NCBI RefSeq assembly: GCF_900142985.1
Contig: NZ_LT670849.1
Location: 5,906,501 to 5,970,500 of the forward strand
Source of the DNA: Bradyrhizobium erythrophlei
Lineage (GTDB): Bacteria; Pseudomonadota; Alphaproteobacteria; Rhizobiales; Xanthobacteraceae
DNA length: 64,000 bases
Direction of reading: 5' to 3'
The notes below the pieces were generated by a model that saw only the letters and a list, made by a program, of their open reading frames with translations, ran no database searches and was not told the DNA's origin. Position 1 is the stretch's first letter. Every line of letters starts with the position of its first letter. This document shows positions 29,875 through 39,198 of the stretch, piece by piece. The position numbers were made by a program, and so were the translations under genes.

Positions 29875-32800
29875 CTACGTTAGGGACGTTTCCTTGGGAT
29901 CGCGGTACACCCATCGAATGTCACCAGACGTCATGTATACGAGGGCACCTTTCTCGACTCCAATCAACTCGAGATACTCAAGCAACTGGCTCGCGTGCGC
30001 TTCATAGTCGTCCGGCGTGGGCGCGACATCGCTCTTCCAATCGAAAGCGACGACAGGGACGCCACCTTCGAACGCGATAGCATCAGCCCGCGCCGACACA
30101 AGAACTGTGTCGGACCTCGCTCCGAAAAGCGGTACTTCTGGAATGAGATTGGGGATGTAGGTCCTCAGCGTCTCATGCGAAAAGGTACGTAACGCTGTAG
30201 TCGCCAGTTCTGATGGCTCAGGCGCTGTCGCCCCCGCGATAATCGCCTCTTGTATGAGGGCGGATGCCCGGTCTGTCAATTGTGTGAGAACCGGATCCAG
30301 CATATCCGTCAGCAGCTCCTCCATGAGCTTATGAAGAATTGTGCCTCGCAGTGCGCCGGCGCCAAGGACGAACGTCCCGGCGGCGGTATCTCTCTCGCTC
30401 GTACTTACATCGATCGTTGCGCGATCGAGCAGTTCTCGGTCGACATCTGCCAAGCTCGGCCGACGCCAATCGATCCTTGGTGCAATGCGTAAAATGCGCT
30501 CGCTTTCGTCAGCGAAGATCGAAGCCGGCTGTTCGATCACGGGGAAAAACTGAGTTGGTTCGGGACGCTGGGGCGGCGGGTACTTTATCTCCTCCAGCAC
30601 CGACTGGCCCAGATCGAAGAATTTAGCCCAACCGCCGTCGGGGGCCCAGCTCGCTTCGGGTAAGACCAGCAGATCAAGAGCACGTGTGCAAGCCACGTAT
30701 AGCAGCCTTTCCCGTTCGTCCGCAGCCTCGGCTCGATCGGCAGCAATCGCCGCATCAAGGGTGCTCGAGATGACGTCGCCAAGCGTCCAGTGCACGCTGC
30801 TGTCGGTCGAACGAAAAAAGAAGTCCTCGTCGCTTTCTGGCATCGTTACGAAGTTGATCGGAATAACGATTGGCCATTCCAAGCCCTTCGCTTTATGAAC
30901 GGTAACGATGTCGATGCTGTTGCCTTGATAATCCGACGGAGCTTCATCGACCGGGAGTTCGGCTTCCCATTCGGAGGCAAGATCAATAGCCAACTGCTTG
31001 AGCCCGCGTACATCATAGCCGCGTGCGCGCTCGAGCAGAACGTAGAGATTGCCAAGCGAGCGAGCCCGCTGATCTGAACTTCGACCGGCAATGCTCGGGA
31101 TGATGCGGAGTCGTTCGATCGCCTCCGAGAGCAGGGCATACGGCGTCGTTCCACGACGCTTACGCCATAATGCCTGCAAACACTGCATGACATGGCTTGC
31201 GACAGGGTGGTGCACGACCGACAGGTCGGCATTCAAGTCGAAGACCGCATCATCATCCTGTTTGCGCAGGGCAAGGGTAATGTCGAGAAGCTCGCGCTCC
31301 GTAAGTCCGACAAGTGGGCCGCGGAGGACGGCACCGAGTGCGAGGGTATCACGACTGTCCGCCAGCGCACGTACCAAGGCGACGAAGTCTTGAGACTCCT
31401 GTCGCCGATAGAGGTTCTTGCCTGCCTGTGAGGTAACGGGAAGCTTCTTTTCCTCAAGCGCGCGCTCGTATCGCCAGAGTTGCGTGCGCCGGGGCGTCAA
31501 AAGAGCGATGTCGCCTGGCTCCGCACGCGCGAGCTCCCCACCGGAGCGGCGGATCCATACATTTCCGATAAGGCTCGCACAGAGTTCGGCAACTGCCTTG
31601 GCTTCGAGGTCGCGTATCGGATTGACGTAGCTATTCGGGTCAACATGGTAGCTTAGCTTTGCGATACTTTGGATTCGGCTCGGGTCTTCGGCGACAGTTG
31701 ATTCGAGCGCGGCATAGCCACCTTGCTGCTTCGTCAAACGTTCAGCGAAGAACCGGTCGACATGCTTTAGGATGCTTTTTCCCGAGCGAAAGTTCGCCGA
31801 GATCTGAAGGACGTTCCCTGGAAACTGTGCTTCTATCGCCAAGCGCGCGCGCAGATATGATTTGAGGTCAGCACGGCGGAAGCGATAAATCGCCTGCTTG
31901 GGATCGCCGACCATGAACAACGATCCGGGACGAAGCTTGCGCCTGTCCCACGACTCTGAACTTCCGGGCTCGCTTGAGATCAGGAACAGGATCTCGGACT
32001 GGATAGGGTCCGTGTCTTGGTATTCATCGATCAGGATATGCCGATAACGGGCAACGACTTCGTCGCGCACCTTCTCGTCCGAGCGCAGGAGGTTTCGCGT
32101 TCGAATCAGAATGTCGTCGAAATCGAGGACGGCGGCGTTGCTTTTGAATTCGTCGAATGCGGCAACGAGTTCGTCCGTCTCGCCGAAAAAACTGGCCAGA
32201 AGAGTATCGGCGATTGCGCCGATTGAATCGGCAAATAGCCTGGCGCACAGTTCATAATGCTCCTTGCTTACCGCAGAGAGTTCCAGACCATCCGCCTTGC
32301 TGGTCGACCGCGACCAAAGGTTTATTCGACCTTTGTGTCGAGAAACGACATGTCCTCCGCGCGGTAGCAGCGCGTCACTCTTTGGATGCACGAGCAGCCA
32401 CAACTGCGAGAAGTCGAGGGCGCCGGAAGTAGCGGGCGCAAGGAAGTTAGCGAGCTCTTCGAACGCGGCGACGTCATTCATTGCTTCGTTAGGAGCCGGA
32501 ACACGGCCGATCCAGCGCCGGAAGTTGGCTACCGCGTCAATAAGGTCGTGGACCGTGTCAGCATAGCGTGGTGGCGGCAGCGGTCGGGCCTCAGGGTGGG
32601 AGCGACGAAACTTGGCCAACGACTCCAGGGTATTCACCGCCACGTATGGGTCGTGCGCGGCCATGACCACTATCGGATCATCCGTACGCGCACCGTGGCC
32701 GAGCCGTTCGTTGAGCCAGGACTCGAATATGGACTGAAAAGCAAGGTCGGTCTGCTCTGCATCCATGACTGCGGCGCCCGGATCAATGCGTGCTTCAACG

Positions 32801-33186
32801 GTGTAGCTCTGCAAAATGGTGAGGCAGAAGCTATGGATCGTTGAAGCCGTGAGCTCACCAAGGCGGGCACGCGCGCTTGACAGCGCTTCGCTCTGGGTGT
32901 CGCTCAGAGGGCGCTGTCGAAAAGCAGGCTCCAGGTCCTTTGGCACGGTTCCATTGACGAGCATGCTGGCAAATTTGTCGACACGCACGCGAAGTTCGGC
33001 GGCTGCGCGCTCCGTGAAGGTGATGGCGGCAATGCTTGATGGAGTGCGTCCCGCAGCGAGCAGCATCGCTACGCGCCCGGCAAGAAGTGAGGTTTTGCCG
33101 GTGCCGGCAGATGCCTCAACCAGAAGCGTCGAGTCCAGATCGGTGAGCGCCCGCTCGCGTTGCCGATCATCAGGCGTTTGGGTCAC
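29875..33186 (-). CDS. AddA-like UvrD helicase with C-terminal PD-(D/E)XK nuclease
   Basis: 1103 residues from GTG 33186. Helicase motifs: VEASAGTGKTSLLAG, LIDEYQDTD, VHKAKGLEWPIVI and LYVACTRALDLL. The C-terminal RecB-type nuclease motif is VVAFDWKSD followed by QLLEYL. The layout matches AddA. The GTG overlaps the stop of the AddB-like gene upstream, so they form a coupled pair. It converges on gajB with a 44-bp gap. An upstream start at 33366 is rejected because it lies inside the partner gene. Confidence 0.82.
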   Translation of the reverse strand: MTQTPDDRQRERALTDLDSTLLVEASAGTGKTSLLAGRVAMLLAAGRTPSSIAAITFTERAAAELRVRVDKFASMLVNGTVPKDLEPAFRQRPLSDTQSEALSSARARLGELTASTIHSFCLTILQSYTVEARIDPGAAVMDAEQTDLAFQSIFESWLNERLGHGARTDDPIVVMAAHDPYVAVNTLESLAKFRRSHPEARPLPPPRYADTVHDLIDAVANFRRWIGRVPAPNEAMNDVAAFEELANFLAPATSGALDFSQLWLLVHPKSDALLPRGGHVVSRHKGRINLWSRSTSKADGLELSAVSKEHYELCARLFADSIGAIADTLLASFFGETDELVAAFDEFKSNAAVLDFDDILIRTRNLLRSDEKVRDEVVARYRHILIDEYQDTDPIQSEILFLISSEPGSSESWDRRKLRPGSLFMVGDPKQAIYRFRRADLKSYLRARLAIEAQFPGNVLQISANFRSGKSILKHVDRFFAERLTKQQGGYAALESTVAEDPSRIQSIAKLSYHVDPNSYVNPIRDLEAKAVAELCASLIGNVWIRRSGGELARAEPGDIALLTPRRTQLWRYERALEEKKLPVTSQAGKNLYRRQESQDFVALVRALADSRDTLALGAVLRGPLVGLTERELLDITLALRKQDDDAVFDLNADLSVVHHPVASHVMQCLQALWRKRRGTTPYALLSEAIERLRIIPSIAGRSSDQRARSLGNLYVLLERARGYDVRGLKQLAIDLASEWEAELPVDEAPSDYQGNSIDIVTVHKAKGLEWPIVIPINFVTMPESDEDFFFRSTDSSVHWTLGDVISSTLDAAIAADRAEAADERERLLYVACTRALDLLVLPEASWAPDGGWAKFFDLGQSVLEEIKYPPPQRPEPTQFFPVIEQPASIFADESERILRIAPRIDWRRPSLADVDRELLDRATIDVSTSERDTAAGTFVLGAGALRGTILHKLMEELLTDMLDPVLTQLTDRASALIQEAIIAGATAPEPSELATTALRTFSHETLRTYIPNLIPEVPLFGARSDTVLVSARADAIAFEGGVPVVAFDWKSDVAPTPDDYEAHASQLLEYLELIGVEKGALVYMTSGDIRWVYRDPKETSLT

Positions 33187-35825
33187 TTCGTTCCCCAATG
33201 GGCTGCGAGCTCCGGGCCTGCAGTTTCGCGAATGGCGTTGCTCTTGCGTTCCAGGTAGCTGATGGCCGCAGGGAGAGCGATCCTCCCGAAACGATGATTG
33301 GGCTTGGTGGTAATGCCTGGATAGACGAAGCCGGCCTGCAGCACGCTGCGTGCGAGCTTTACCCAATTGGCGACGAAATCAATCATGCCGTCAGGGTTCT
33401 TCAGAGGGGAGACTTTGACCGGCGGACGAAGATAGATCAAGCGAGCGATCAGTGGTTTTGTGTCGGGCAGCAATTGGCGGCAGGCCAGTGAGTACAGCAC
33501 GCGCTGCAATTCAGCACCGTCGTCGATCGTCATCAGGTCAGGAGCCTTCGGCCTCTGCCCCGTCTTGTAATCGGTGACCCGCACCGCGGCCGCTGTGGCG
33601 CGAAGATCGAGCCGGTCAATGGTCCCACGGATGCATATGTCTGTACCCGGGAGAACCACGGGCCGAGCTGGGTCCCATGGCAGAGACACGGGCAGATCTC
33701 CCTCGCGGCTCTCGCCGCCGAACGGCACCTCGGTCCAGGAGCGCGTTCCGGCTTCCGTGAATGTCTCGAAGGTAAGGCCGGCCAAACTCATTTCGGCCGC
33801 TTGCCTCACGGTGTTGGTCCAGAGCACAGGAGGCGGCACGTTGGTCACCAAAGGCCAGCTCTCGATCACACCCGCGGATGCTATCGCAAGCGCTTCCTCG
33901 ACCTCGTGCCGGGCGGCTACGATAAACCCGGGCTTCGGCTCGAGATGGTCGACGGCACGACGCAGGAGTTCATGAACAAGAAGGCCCATATCGTCGGCCG
34001 GGAGTACTAGTCCACGTTCCTTGTGGACCAGGTCGCGCCAACCGAGAGCGTAGTACCAGATATAGGCGAGGGGGTCTCGCAGAAGTCGGGATAGCGAAGT
34101 GGGCGATTGGGGCTTGGTAAGCAATATCGAGAGCAAAGGATGCTCATGTGCTAGCAGCCCGTCGTGGGGCGTCAGGCTTCGCAAGCCCCAATCGTGCCAG
34201 GCCGCCATCGCTGAGGAGACTATCGGATCCGCGCTCCTGTCCTTTTCTTGGGCAAGGAGACGATCGGCTTCGGTCAGAGTATGCCCCCTTGGCGTATCAC
34301 GATGAAGAACGTTGATCTTCTCGAAGTAGGGCATCAGAGCGCTTGGGCCGACGCGCTTTCCTTCGCTGGAGAGTCTTCCGCTGGAGAGGACTACCTCTTC
34401 TGTGGACGCTAGAATGTTGTCAAGGCACCGCCGATCTCCTGCTTCTATCGGATCAGGGTCGCTTAATGCCGAGGGGATGATGTAACCGGGCAGGATCGGG
34501 TCCAGCCCGCCGCTACGTGGCCATCCGCCGGTTGTAAGGCCTATCAACCATGCGAAGCGACGCGGTGAAGCGGCAAGTTCATCGGCGGAGCACCACGCGA
34601 TGGCAGCAGCCGGATCCCGGTCATCAGCGACACGCAACGCCTCAAGCGAAAACATGAGGGCTGAGGCAGGCGCCGATCGCAACGCTTCATCCCAAAGTCT
34701 GCGGGAACGCCCACGAAGCAGCAATCCGGCTGTCTCTTCGGCCGCGCCCGTGCCAGATTCGAGGAGCCTAAGCACCGGCACCAAAATTGCTGCCGTTTCG
34801 GGGTAGGGCGCCAGCGCCCGCTCCCAATCGACCGCTGTCGAGAGGGAGGCCTCGCCCGGCACGGGCAGGCTGTGATCCGGCAGGTCGTCCAGGATCGTGC
34901 CCTGGTTGGCTGCCAGGGAAAGCAGTCGCCGCACGCGCGCCTGGCTAAGTCCGCCCTGCAGCACATCCGCGAGGGCTGCGCAACGTTGACCGTCCCTCGT
35001 AGCGAGCGCCGGCCGGCCGTGCAAAAAACAGATCGGCAGATCAGAAGCCGAGACCAGCGCAAGCATGTAGTCATCGCATGCCATCGGAGCCGTTGTGGCG
35101 ATGGCGATCTCAGAAGCCCGAGCCCGTCCGGAAGCGAGGAGTTCGCGGGCCCATCGCATGGCTTCCAGCGCCTCGTGGTGCGGGTCGGCACAGCTCACGC
35201 CGCGCTTAATGCCTTCCTTGATGGCGACGTGCCGGGTGCTTCCATGGAACCAGCCGGTGTCGCAAAACGTGGGCGCATCCCATTCAACCTGGATGAACTC
35301 ACGCAACCCGTTGATGAGCGGTCGCCAGATCGGATCCATGGCGTGCACCCCCTCAATACGAAGCGGTCCGATCACGCGAGGAGCAAACCTTACGGCGGCC
35401 TGCGCGAGATCGCACAAGTCTGGGAGCAGGCGTTCGCCCGGCTGCAGGTGAAGGCGCACAGTGTCCTCGATCCATGCCAGATCTTTGACACGCGGCTGCA
35501 CGGCGTATGGGCCCGTACGAAGGTCAAGCCCCGCGCGCCAAATTCTTCGTAGGGTGCGAAGCACAGCGCGGGTTGTTCCGGGTAAACCGCTTATTGGCGC
35601 GATGTCCTCCAGTGCGTCGCGTTGGCTCAGCGCCGCGCGAATGCCTGTTTCAATGCTCTCGCGGGACGCTGGGCGGAGCAGCCCACCGGCAAGGCGCGCC
35701 GCCAGCAACGACGGCGTCATGATCTGAAGTCCTAACGTACCCTCGCGCGCAGCCGCAGCACGGCGCATCGCATAGGCGAGGCGCCCCTGAACAAGCACGC
35801 TGTGAAGAACGGAGTCACCGGTCAT
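33183..35825 (-). CDS. AddB-like PD-(D/E)XK nuclease
   Basis: 880 residues from ATG 35825. The N-terminal two thirds resemble the inactive-helicase part of AddB (GLTTGGWPRSGGLDP, ILASTEEVVLSSGR). The C-terminal nuclease has LVHELLRRAVDHLEP and GTIDRLDLR...VTDYKTGQRPK. No intact Walker A is visible, as in many AddB proteins. With the next gene it would form a double-strand-end helicase-nuclease. A longer frame to 36092 overlaps the RES gene and is rejected. Confidence 0.75.
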   Translation of the reverse strand: MTGDSVLHSVLVQGRLAYAMRRAAAAREGTLGLQIMTPSLLAARLAGGLLRPASRESIETGIRAALSQRDALEDIAPISGLPGTTRAVLRTLRRIWRAGLDLRTGPYAVQPRVKDLAWIEDTVRLHLQPGERLLPDLCDLAQAAVRFAPRVIGPLRIEGVHAMDPIWRPLINGLREFIQVEWDAPTFCDTGWFHGSTRHVAIKEGIKRGVSCADPHHEALEAMRWARELLASGRARASEIAIATTAPMACDDYMLALVSASDLPICFLHGRPALATRDGQRCAALADVLQGGLSQARVRRLLSLAANQGTILDDLPDHSLPVPGEASLSTAVDWERALAPYPETAAILVPVLRLLESGTGAAEETAGLLLRGRSRRLWDEALRSAPASALMFSLEALRVADDRDPAAAIAWCSADELAASPRRFAWLIGLTTGGWPRSGGLDPILPGYIIPSALSDPDPIEAGDRRCLDNILASTEEVVLSSGRLSSEGKRVGPSALMPYFEKINVLHRDTPRGHTLTEADRLLAQEKDRSADPIVSSAMAAWHDWGLRSLTPHDGLLAHEHPLLSILLTKPQSPTSLSRLLRDPLAYIWYYALGWRDLVHKERGLVLPADDMGLLVHELLRRAVDHLEPKPGFIVAARHEVEEALAIASAGVIESWPLVTNVPPPVLWTNTVRQAAEMSLAGLTFETFTEAGTRSWTEVPFGGESREGDLPVSLPWDPARPVVLPGTDICIRGTIDRLDLRATAAAVRVTDYKTGQRPKAPDLMTIDDGAELQRVLYSLACRQLLPDTKPLIARLIYLRPPVKVSPLKNPDGMIDFVANWVKLARSVLQAGFVYPGITTKPNHRFGRIALPAAISYLERKSNAIRETAGPELAAHWGTK

Positions 35826-35968
35826 GGTCGTCGTTGGTAACAGAATCGAGCGCCTTGGTCTGCCTTCGCGGGACCGCGACCACGCGCAATCACCGCTTAC
35901 GCACCGCTGTCTGGAGCATTGCTCACGTGCGGCCTGACCCGCGGTGCCCTGATTTGCGTGCACATGCG

Positions 35969-36559
35969 CTAGTTCGGTGCCATTCCGACCTTGTATCGTT
36001 GTGCAAGCTTCCAAAACCAGCTCTGATCGAGGTCGGTCTGTCGTTCCACCTCGTTGACGGCTGATCGGGCACGATCGAAAATTGCATAACAAAGAGCTTC
36101 GTCGTCATGACGCGCATAATAGGCGACACCATGCGCCCCCCGGGGGTGTTCAAACAGGGCTTTCGACCAGGCCTGTGGAACGTCATAGGGGAGTCCCCCG
36201 TGTACGACCTCGGCAGTTGCGCCCAAAATCGCCAAGCCGGGACCAGCCAGTTTGATGAGCGTTAGGTCGGAGTGAAGCTCCAGGCGAGCGTATCCCTTGC
36301 GGCGAAGCAAATCGGCATCGATCAGTGTTCGGCCCGGCGTTCGCAGAAACGTTTCGGCAAACGCCCCAGATGTTTTTTCCGCAACATACAGGACCCCATA
36401 GCCTCCGTCTGGTGCATTCAGTCGACCAAGCAGTGATGGGTCGAAGAAAATCGGCTCATATCCCGCAGTGTAGAATCTATGCACAACCGTGCCCGCCGGC
36501 AACATCACCAATTCAGGATTACGAGATGCGAGGTCTGATGGCGGAAGAGGCCCGCTCAC
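35969..36559 (-). CDS. RES-domain toxin
   Basis: 196 residues with the RES-family residues: Arg in VVHRFYTAG, Tyr in YGVLYVAE and Glu in GAFAETFLR. RES toxins such as MbcT and ParT consume NAD+ or ADP-ribosylate targets. The start at 36559 overlaps the stop of the antitoxin-like gene upstream by 4 bp, the order expected for an Xre-RES module. Confidence 0.82.
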   Translation of the reverse strand: MSGPLPPSDLASRNPELVMLPAGTVVHRFYTAGYEPIFFDPSLLGRLNAPDGGYGVLYVAEKTSGAFAETFLRTPGRTLIDADLLRRKGYARLELHSDLTLIKLAGPGLAILGATAEVVHGGLPYDVPQAWSKALFEHPRGAHGVAYYARHDDEALCYAIFDRARSAVNEVERQTDLDQSWFWKLAQRYKVGMAPN

Positions 36560-37251
36560 GCTCCCTGCTGGCCCATGCGGCGCGCAGCTTCGACCACGAG
36601 ACCGACGTCGCCCTGCTTAAGGACATCAATCGGCTTTCTTCCATTCAATCGATCGTCGGGTTGCGCAAAGAAATTCACGATCGTCCAAGGATTGGTCGTC
36701 GGCAATGCCTCGCAGACGGCTCTAAGACCATCGACGACTGTGCCGTCCTGATTGAATTGCAGCGTTGGATAACTACGCCGATTGCTCGGACCAGGTACTG
36801 CCAGCAGGCTTCCTTCCTGCACCCGTTTGTCGATTGCCTGACGCGAAACGCCGCGCATCAGAACTCTGACCTGTTCGAGGTCGTATGCCCCGCCCGCTTC
36901 GCGCAAGTCCTCTTGAGCAATTCGAACGCCTTCGAGAATCGCCAGCGATCGTGCGTCGGGTTCAAATGCTGCCTGATTGATAATGGGACCTTGCGTCTTT
37001 TTGGTCTGCGAAACAGGCCTGACTTTGATTTTTTGAATGCTTCCGAACGATATCTTGCCTCGTTGACGCAGCTTTTTGATAATCTCACCGCTCTTGGAGA
37101 TGATCGCAACCTCCGCGCCGTTTGGAATGGTAAGATCCTTTAAGGCCTTACTCGGATTTCCCCGGACCTTAAGCATGGTCATGATGACGCTTGCCGTTGA
37201 TGACCGCGTCTTGCGAGGGGGCGGCGTCTTTGGCTGAATCTTCTGTGTCAT
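36556..37251 (-). CDS. Xre/MbcA-type antitoxin partner of RES, with long N-terminal extension
   Basis: 231 residues from ATG 37251. The last 45 or so (NPWTIVNFFAQPDDRLNGRK-PIDVLKQGD) match the C-terminal domain of MbcA/ParS antitoxins that plugs the RES active site. The middle has a helix-turn-helix-like stretch (GVSRQAIDKRVQEGSLLAV). The N-terminal 90 residues are basic and unlike usual antitoxins of 110-150 residues. It is translated just before the RES toxin. Confidence 0.68.
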   Translation of the reverse strand: MTQKIQPKTPPPRKTRSSTASVIMTMLKVRGNPSKALKDLTIPNGAEVAIISKSGEIIKKLRQRGKISFGSIQKIKVRPVSQTKKTQGPIINQAAFEPDARSLAILEGVRIAQEDLREAGGAYDLEQVRVLMRGVSRQAIDKRVQEGSLLAVPGPSNRRSYPTLQFNQDGTVVDGLRAVCEALPTTNPWTIVNFFAQPDDRLNGRKPIDVLKQGDVGLVVEAARRMGQQGA

Positions 37252-37383
37252 CGGAAAGCTCCTCACGCCAATATGGCCACTCAGGCAACTTTGTCAACCA
37301 AAGCAACCAAGTGGAGGTAATATAAAACCGTCTTAAGGCTGAGCTTACGCAGCGGCGATCACCGATCCGGAATCTCCGAAGCG

Positions 37384-39198
37384 CTAACGAACTTCGGTTG
37401 GAACGGAACCCATGGAGGCGGGAGACCCACCTGTTCGTTGAAGCTCCGGAAAAATCGCTTCGAGGCGGGCGGCTAATACAGCGCCGATTTCCCTCGACTT
37501 GATATGAATCCCAATGTCGGCCCAAGGAAAATCAGGATCGGACGCTGCCGACGCCCAGTTGAGACTCGTGACAACGACGTCGTCGTCGTCCCAGGTGACA
37601 AATTTCCCATGAAGTGGCGGATTCTTCGTCTTGCGAAGGATCAACCCGTTGCCATCAGCTTCAACTTCCAGCGCTCGTGCATGCCGGTTCTTCAGCGGCC
37701 CGCTCGTTTGCGTATACAGTACAGTCGCCCTCACGCCTTCGCGACGTGCCGCGGTTTCACCCTGCATAATCGCGCCGGGTCTGGCCGTTGAGCCAAGTCG
37801 ATGGCACCCGACTAGAAATCGGCGCGTTGCGCCACTCGCTGTTCGTAATAATTGATCATGCGCGTCTCCGACGACGACAGCTATTTTTGCCGTCCCATCC
37901 CTCTTTTTATATTCTCGGAGATCGCGGATGATGATTGCCAATTCCGTCGCAAGGTCATCGGCAAGACCACGACGTCCAACCAAGCGGTTAAGTGAATAGG
38001 CGACCTCAGCCACAACGTGCTGGTTGCGCAGAACCACAGACATCTCGACGGCCTGAAACGGCGAAGAGAGCCAATTGCATGAACCAACCGCCGCAACCCA
38101 TCCGTCTTCGGCGGTGTCGTGCAAAATAACTTTCGCATGAGACCCGGTTGAACGCATTCGGATATTGACGCGACCTTTCAGACCGGGATCTTCACGAACG
38201 ATTCTGGCGATCTCTAACGCCGCATCGGAATTTCTCTTCTCCGTGTCTTCGTCTTTCTCAGCTCCCCAAAGTAGATCAAACTGGACGCCGCGCGAACAGG
38301 CCGATCGGATTGCGTCGGCAAGAAGCGCGAACCGTGTCGCGTCCAGAAACGTCGAATGAACGATCATGCGCCGGTGTGCTTTGGTCAGCATCGTCTCAAG
38401 ACATTCTCGGTGAGAGGTGCCTCCAATGATAATGTCGTTGGCATCGAATTCGCAGCTATGACTAATCGGCTCAACATCATCGGTCTCGCGCGGGCCGCTA
38501 TAGGTTATGGAGACTGTTTTCGTGCCCGCTGGCATTTTTGCCGCGCTTGAAACCAGATGGCGAAGCGTCGAGCCGGCTGATTGGGGAAGTCCCTGTGCTT
38601 CTCCGTCAATAACTCGCAGCACCATAAACTCATCGTCTCGTAGCGTCGCAGTCCGGCCATCGACCAGAGCGACCTGCTCATCCCAACCGCGCGCCGCAAT
38701 CTCGGAAAGACGATTGAGGTTCGCCTCATGGGACATCGAGGGGCCTCCGCCCTCGACGGAGATTATCCGAACCTCGGTGCCAGACTGGCGCTCTTGGTCG
38801 AGTCGGTAGGCAGATAAAAGCCGTGGGGCTTGCCTTGTCGGGAAGAAATCGCCAGTCGCCCACTCGATGATAAAGCTCACCCGTCTCGCAATCCGCTTTG
38901 GGAAATAGGGAAGGGGATGGCCACCGCTAATGGCCTTAAAGCCATAGCTGCTCGCTCGAAAGGCCATGACCGTTCCAGTCGGATCGATCTCGACGAGCCG
39001 GAAACGCATGAGGCGAGCGATTGAGGCGATGATCAATTGATGCGGCAAATCAGCTTGGCTGGAGAGTTCCGCTACCGTCTTCGACTGTCTGGCGATCATC
39101 CATAAAACAACTTCGTCAATCACACTCCATGCCCGACCACGATCAATCCCGACCTTGCAGCCGACGCGAAAGACAGGGATGGCGATGACAACGCTCAT
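37384..39198 (-). CDS. mkoB: MkoB-like phospholipase D-fold nuclease of a type I Mokosh system
   Basis: 604 residues with two HxKx4D motifs, HAKVILHD (354-361) and HGKFVTWD (530-537), the pair that forms one PLD active site. The N-terminal 100 residues look like a winged helix (LSSQADLPHQLIIASIARLM). Mokosh type I joins a COG1112 helicase bearing a kinase-like domain with a PLD protein, as here. The start at 39198 overlaps the helicase gene stop. PLD nucleases in this setting are thought to degrade nucleic acid during phage attack. Confidence 0.8.
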   Translation of the reverse strand: MSVVIAIPVFRVGCKVGIDRGRAWSVIDEVVLWMIARQSKTVAELSSQADLPHQLIIASIARLMRFRLVEIDPTGTVMAFRASSYGFKAISGGHPLPYFPKRIARRVSFIIEWATGDFFPTRQAPRLLSAYRLDQERQSGTEVRIISVEGGGPSMSHEANLNRLSEIAARGWDEQVALVDGRTATLRDDEFMVLRVIDGEAQGLPQSAGSTLRHLVSSAAKMPAGTKTVSITYSGPRETDDVEPISHSCEFDANDIIIGGTSHRECLETMLTKAHRRMIVHSTFLDATRFALLADAIRSACSRGVQFDLLWGAEKDEDTEKRNSDAALEIARIVREDPGLKGRVNIRMRSTGSHAKVILHDTAEDGWVAAVGSCNWLSSPFQAVEMSVVLRNQHVVAEVAYSLNRLVGRRGLADDLATELAIIIRDLREYKKRDGTAKIAVVVGDAHDQLLRTASGATRRFLVGCHRLGSTARPGAIMQGETAARREGVRATVLYTQTSGPLKNRHARALEVEADGNGLILRKTKNPPLHGKFVTWDDDDVVVTSLNWASAASDPDFPWADIGIHIKSREIGAVLAARLEAIFPELQRTGGSPASMGSVPTEVR

